From: Stakelama pacifica
GTDB taxonomy: Bacteria > Pseudomonadota > Alphaproteobacteria > Sphingomonadales > Sphingomonadaceae
Assembly (NCBI RefSeq): GCF_004361835.1
Contig: NZ_SNWD01000014.1
Location: 1-64,000 of the forward strand
Direction: 5' to 3'
Length of the DNA: 64,000 nt
Shown here: in pieces, positions 60,727-64,000 of the stretch
Layout: every line of letters begins with the position of its first letter
How positions within the stretch are numbered: position 1 is the first letter of the stretch
Translations under genes and position numbers: made by a program
Notes under the pieces: generated by a model
The model's database searches: none
Seen by the model: the letters and a program-made list of their open reading frames with translations, nothing else
What the model was told of the DNA's origin: nothing

Positions 60727-61254
60727 TCAAACCGCAAGGATTTCCTCCCGCAATTCGGCAAGCGCGCGATAGACCAGCCGCAAATCGCTTTCGACCGTCG
60801 ACAGGCTGACGCCCAGTTCGCGCGCGACCTCGCGCTGCGCCACTCCGTCGATGCGGTGGCGGCGAAAGGCGCTTGCCGCACGCGCACCGCAGGAATCGAT
60901 CCGCTGCGCGACCAGCCGCGCATGGTCGCGTCCCATCATGATCCGCTCACCCGACGGCGCTTCCGAAACGCCCGGCGCTGCGCCTGCCATCTGTTCGCTC
61001 CAGTCGCGATCGCGCTTCACTGCCTGACGCTCGGCGCGAAAACGGTCGATCATCAGCGTATCTGCAGCACGATACAGATAAGAAAGCGGCGCGGCGATCG
61101 GCCCGGTGCGCGCGCTGCGTATCTTCAGCCATAATTCGTGCAGCACATCCTCCGCCGCCTCGCCCGCGCCGCGCGCCCGCAGAAAACGCAGCAGCGTTTC
61201 GCGATGCGCGATCAGCGCGGCTTCAAGGCCATTGGGAGGAGCGGATTCGGTCAT
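60727..61254 (-). CDS. fecI: ECF sigma factor, FecI type
   Basis: A 175-residue sigma-70-family ECF factor. Region 2 is LEAALIAHRETLLRFLRARGAGEAAEDVLHELWLKIRSAR, with the region 2.4 part LYRAADTLMIDRFRAERQA. Region 4 helix-turn-helix is GVAQREVARELGVSLSTVESDLRLVYRAL. It heads the minus-strand FecI-FecR-FecA cluster and activates the receptor gene when the receptor binds its ligand. No typical AhpD or SnoaL partner is near, in contrast to the ECF41 locus. The long linker between regions 2 and 4 (WSEQMAGAAPGVSEAPSGERIMMGRD) is as usual for the group. Confidence 0.9.
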   Translation of the reverse strand: MTESAPPNGLEAALIAHRETLLRFLRARGAGEAAEDVLHELWLKIRSARTGPIAAPLSYLYRAADTLMIDRFRAERQAVKRDRDWSEQMAGAAPGVSEAPSGERIMMGRDHARLVAQRIDSCGARAASAFRRHRIDGVAQREVARELGVSLSTVESDLRLVYRALAELREEILAV

Positions 61255-61422
61255 GCATCAATGATGCGTGCCTATATCGTGCTGTGCGCGCGCCGAAAAG
61301 CCGATGGCGCGGGGGGCCGAAAAAGGACCGCCCCGGTCGCCGGGATACCGGCGCCGGGGCGGCGGGGCTGGAACGGGCCGTGCCGGGCGGGGAGCGACGC
61401 CCGCCACGGCGCGTTCCGAACG

Positions 61423-62823
61423 TCAGAACGAGTCCCAGTCGTCCATGCCGGCCGATTGCATGGCCGGGGCTGTCTTCGCCATTGCCGCGATCGGCAATTT
61501 GGGCGTCATCACCGGCCGGACCGGGGCCGACACTGCGCGCGGTGCGGGCCGGGGCGCAGCGGCAGCATCATCGACCTTGAACCGCTGGGCATCCTCGTCG
61601 AGGCGCGACACTTCGGTCGCCAGATTGCGGGCGGCAGCCGACGTCTCTTCGACCATCGCGGCATTTTGCTGCGTCGAATTGTCCATCGAGCTGACTGCCG
61701 AGGTGATCTCGCGGATCGCGCCCGACTGCGCCTGATTGTCCTGCGCCATCCGGCCGAGCAGCGTGTGCACCTCGTTCACATTGGTCGAGATATTCTCAAG
61801 CGCTTCGTCAACCTTCTGCACCATATCCACGGCAGCGACGATCTCGTCCTGCGTCGCGGTCAGCTGTTCGCGTGCGCGGCCCGCCTCTTCCTCGGCGCGC
61901 ATGGCGAGTGCGGAGACCAGATCGGCAACCACTGCGAAGCCACGTCCCGCCTCACCGGCGCGGCCCGCTTCGACAGCGGCGTTCATGGCGAGAACGCGGG
62001 TCTGGAACGCAATTTTGTCGAGGCCTTCGATCACATCGTCGATGCCCTTGGCGCTGCCGGACACGCGTTCCATCGCCTGCACCGCTTCGCCCGCCCGGCC
62101 ACGGCCCTGCGTCACCGAAGTGATCGCACCGTCGGCGCGTTCGACCGTGCTGTTCGCATCGCGCGACACGCCCTGCAACCGCTCGTTCAGTTCGTTGACC
62201 GCGGCGGAGGTCTGCTGCAGGCCGGAGGCATTGGCCTCGGTCCGGCGGGCAAGATCTTCGGACGCCTGCGCGATTTCGCTCGAACCGTTGCGGATCGCGC
62301 TGACGGTGTTCTTCACCGACTGGAGCAGCTCGCGCAGATTCTGCAGCGCGCCGTTGAAATTCTCTTTCAGCACGGCATATTCGCCCGCGAAATCGGCCTT
62401 CACTTCGGCGGTCAGATCGCCCTTAGCCAGCTTTTCGAGCTGTGCGGTGAATTCACGCACCACTGCGGCCTGTTCCGCTGCGCTCGCCTTTTGCTGAACG
62501 GCGGTGTCGCGGAACGTGAACATCGCCTTGGTCATGCGACCGACGCAATCCTCATACTCGGTGAACTGGATCGGGCTGTCGAGATCGCCTGCCGCCAGTG
62601 CTTCCATCCGCACCACGGTCGTCACATAGGAGCCGCTGACTGCTTCGCGAAAACGCATGCCCTGTATCCAGGTACCAGCGATCAGCACCGCGCCGAGCGG
62701 AAGTCCGATATACAGCGGCAGAAACGCCGCAACGATCACCGCCGCAGCAACCAGCGCGGTCATGGTGGCGGCAACGATCTGCATCTTTTTCCTGATCGGA
62801 GCCTTTGCAGTGAACCACTCCAT
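61423..62823 (-). CDS. methyl-accepting chemotaxis protein with short membrane anchor
   Basis: A 466-residue chemoreceptor. Near the N-terminus two hydrophobic segments (about 17-52, VAATMTALVAAAVIVAAFLPLYIGLPLGAVLIAGTW) leave almost no periplasmic domain. HAMP-like and PAS-free helices follow (ALAAGDLDSPIQFTEYED and LEKLAKGDLTAEVKADFAGE), then the signalling hairpin around RVLAMNAAVEAGRAGEAGRGFAVVADLV. The C-terminal MDDWDSF is a WxxF-type CheR/CheB tether. It senses a membrane- or cytoplasm-derived cue and relays it to a CheA-CheW array, but no che genes are in the window, so it is an orphan. The N-terminus begins MEWFTAKAPIRKKM. Confidence 0.88.
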   Translation of the reverse strand: MEWFTAKAPIRKKMQIVAATMTALVAAAVIVAAFLPLYIGLPLGAVLIAGTWIQGMRFREAVSGSYVTTVVRMEALAAGDLDSPIQFTEYEDCVGRMTKAMFTFRDTAVQQKASAAEQAAVVREFTAQLEKLAKGDLTAEVKADFAGEYAVLKENFNGALQNLRELLQSVKNTVSAIRNGSSEIAQASEDLARRTEANASGLQQTSAAVNELNERLQGVSRDANSTVERADGAITSVTQGRGRAGEAVQAMERVSGSAKGIDDVIEGLDKIAFQTRVLAMNAAVEAGRAGEAGRGFAVVADLVSALAMRAEEEAGRAREQLTATQDEIVAAVDMVQKVDEALENISTNVNEVHTLLGRMAQDNQAQSGAIREITSAVSSMDNSTQQNAAMVEETSAAARNLATEVSRLDEDAQRFKVDDAAAAPRPAPRAVSAPVRPVMTPKLPIAAMAKTAPAMQSAGMDDWDSF

Positions 62824-62955
62824 AATTTCACCTCATCCATTTTGGTGCATGTTCGGGGGCAAATGCACCGGGGCCATACGTCATTATAGGACAAGGATTG
62901 TTACCTGGTTCGTTTCGCTCGCATCTAGTATTTTACCGTAACCCGCAGGAATACG

Positions 62956-64000
62956 TTATTTTTCGCTCCACCCTCCGCCGAGCGACAGAAAGACATCGAC
63001 CTGATCGTCGATCATTTCGGCTCGCGCGGATGCCAATGTTGCCTCCGCCTCGGCAAGACTTCGTTGTGCATCAAGCAGTTGCAGGAAATCCGCCCGTCCG
63101 AAGCGATATAGCTTGCCTGCCTGCGCAGCGGCTCGTGCGGAGGTGTCGCGGGCGCGGATCAGATCGGCCAGCCGGTCCCGCTGGCGCGCATAACGGTTCA
63201 GATTCGTTTCCGTCTCGCGCAGTGCATCGATCACCGTGGAATCAAATTGCGCCAGCGCGGCGCGCTCGTTCGCCTCTGCCGCGTCGATTCGCGCCCGCAC
63301 CACAGGGCGGTTGGGGAAGGACCAGCTGATCAGCGGGCCAAGGTTCAGCCGGAACGCATCTCCCGATCCGATTCCCGAAACCGGCCCGGTAAAGCCGGCG
63401 GACGCGCCAAGGCTGATCTGCGGGTAAAGCTGCGCCACTTCGACCCCGATCCGCGCGCTGGCCGCCGCCGCCTGCCGCTCCGCCTGACGGATATCGGGGC
63501 GGCGGCGCAGCAGCGAAGCACCGTCACCGACAGGGATCGGTCGGTCCGGCTGCGGTGCGACCGTGCACGCCTCCACCGCCTTCGGATATTCGCGCGCCGG
63601 ACGCCCCAGCAGCGCGGCGAGCGAGAACAACGCCCCCTGACGCGAGGCAAGGATCGCGGGGCGCTGCGCCAGCGTTGAATCCACCTGTCCCTGCGCGCGC
63701 GTCACGTCGAACGCGGTCCCCCGCCCGCCCCGCTGCAAGCGCTGGGTAGCATTCAGCGTTTCGCGCTGCAATTTCAGGATGGCATCCAGCGCGGACAGTC
63801 GTGCATTGGCGCTGCACACCGCCAGATAGGCGCGCGTCGTTCCTGCCGCGACCGCGACCCGCGCATAATCGCGCGCCGCCACCGCCGCTTCGGCATCGGC
63901 CCTTGCCGCCTCGATCCCGCGCGCCAGCCGCCCCGACAGATCGAGCGGATAGGATGCGCTCGCTCCGATATCGTAATTGACCGTGCCGGGCAGCGATATT
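62956..64000 (-). CDS. RND-type outer-membrane efflux protein (TolC/NodT family), 5' part beyond window
   Basis: The frame is open from the right edge (64000) to a stop at 62956, giving about 347 C-terminal residues. The two outer-membrane-efflux repeats are visible: YPLDLSGRLARGIEAARADAEAA and ATRAYLAVCSANARLSALDAIL in the first, and QLYPQISLGASAGFTGPVSGIGSGDAFRLNLGPLISWSFPNRP with ARIDAAEANERAALAQFDSTVIDALRETETNLNRYARQRD in the second. It ends SLGGGWSEK. These trimeric channels carry drugs, metals or lipids from an RND pump across the outer membrane. The pump and adaptor genes would lie beyond the window, upstream on the minus strand. Confidence 0.9.
   Translation of the reverse strand, partial: ISLPGTVNYDIGASASYPLDLSGRLARGIEAARADAEAAVAARDYARVAVAAGTTRAYLAVCSANARLSALDAILKLQRETLNATQRLQRGGRGTAFDVTRAQGQVDSTLAQRPAILASRQGALFSLAALLGRPAREYPKAVEACTVAPQPDRPIPVGDGASLLRRRPDIRQAERQAAAASARIGVEVAQLYPQISLGASAGFTGPVSGIGSGDAFRLNLGPLISWSFPNRPVVRARIDAAEANERAALAQFDSTVIDALRETETNLNRYARQRDRLADLIRARDTSARAAAQAGKLYRFGRADFLQLLDAQRSLAEAEATLASARAEMIDDQVDVFLSLGGGWSEK

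Noticed and set aside
61138..62889. 583-codon plus-strand frame opposite the chemoreceptor
   Set aside because: The chemoreceptor on the other strand has complete signalling motifs. The plus frame has none and lacks a ribosome site.
1..64000. tRNA, rRNA or riboswitch genes
   Set aside because: I saw no cloverleaf-like or conserved rRNA sequence and no recognised riboswitch motif, but no covariance search was possible.

Overview
The window looks like chromosomal DNA of a high-GC alphaproteobacterium, most likely a member of the Sphingomonadaceae. The reasons are three TonB-dependent receptor loci (two with PepSY membrane partners, one with a FecI/FecR pair), many secreted or outer-membrane proteins, sphingomonad-style codon use and short palindromic intergenic repeats. 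I saw no rRNA, tRNA, CRISPR array or phage structural block. This assignment is inference from gene content; no search was run.

Layout, 1-23 kb. A minus-strand envelope operon (membrane protein, DUF2141 protein, GT4 glycosyltransferase, truncated LptF/LptG-like permease) is followed by a MipA/OmpV outer-membrane protein and a Tat-exported amidohydrolase. A nested mobile element lies at 6.3-8.65 kb: an IS481-family element split by an IS256-family element with 8-bp target duplications, both transposases broken. Then come small redox and regulatory genes: a DJ-1/PfpI protein, a frameshifted AraC regulator, two LysR regulators, a quinol-monooxygenase-like protein, a divergent HxlR/SnoaL-like pair and an SDR. 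An iron-type operon follows (TonB receptor, small membrane protein, PepSY protein) with a perfect palindrome upstream. Last is an AhpD-like/ECF41 sigma factor/hydrolase operon whose sigma gene is damaged.

Layout, 23-38 kb. A 2116-residue autotransporter built of about twelve Ig-like (He_PIG) repeats is divergent from three tandem tail-collar-domain proteins, a GNAT acetyltransferase and a convergent small protein resembling DUF6916. There is no phage context, and this is the best candidate for an undescribed system. Next to it is a decayed sugar-acid locus, probably for L-fucose or L-rhamnose: a truncated mutarotase, FCD-GntR regulator, amidohydrolase/lactonase, truncated MFS transporter, glycerate-type kinase, an aldo/keto reductase joined to the tail of a 2-hydroxyacid dehydrogenase, and an L-lactate dehydrogenase-type flavoprotein.

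Layout, 38-64 kb. The genes here are intact. They include a cysteine synthase; a three-gene operon around an M48 metallopeptidase; a second TonB receptor/PepSY pair; a GAF-Fis regulator upstream of aldehyde and alcohol dehydrogenases (alcohol/acetaldehyde oxidation); a GH51 arabinofuranosidase; a glutathionyl-hydroquinone reductase and pirin; a CsoR repressor with its own palindromic operator and a glutaredoxin-membrane fusion; a second autotransporter; a FecI-FecR-FecA cluster; a chemoreceptor with a CheR-tether tail; and the 3' part of an RND-type outer-membrane efflux gene running off the window. Broken genes are concentrated left of about 37 kb.
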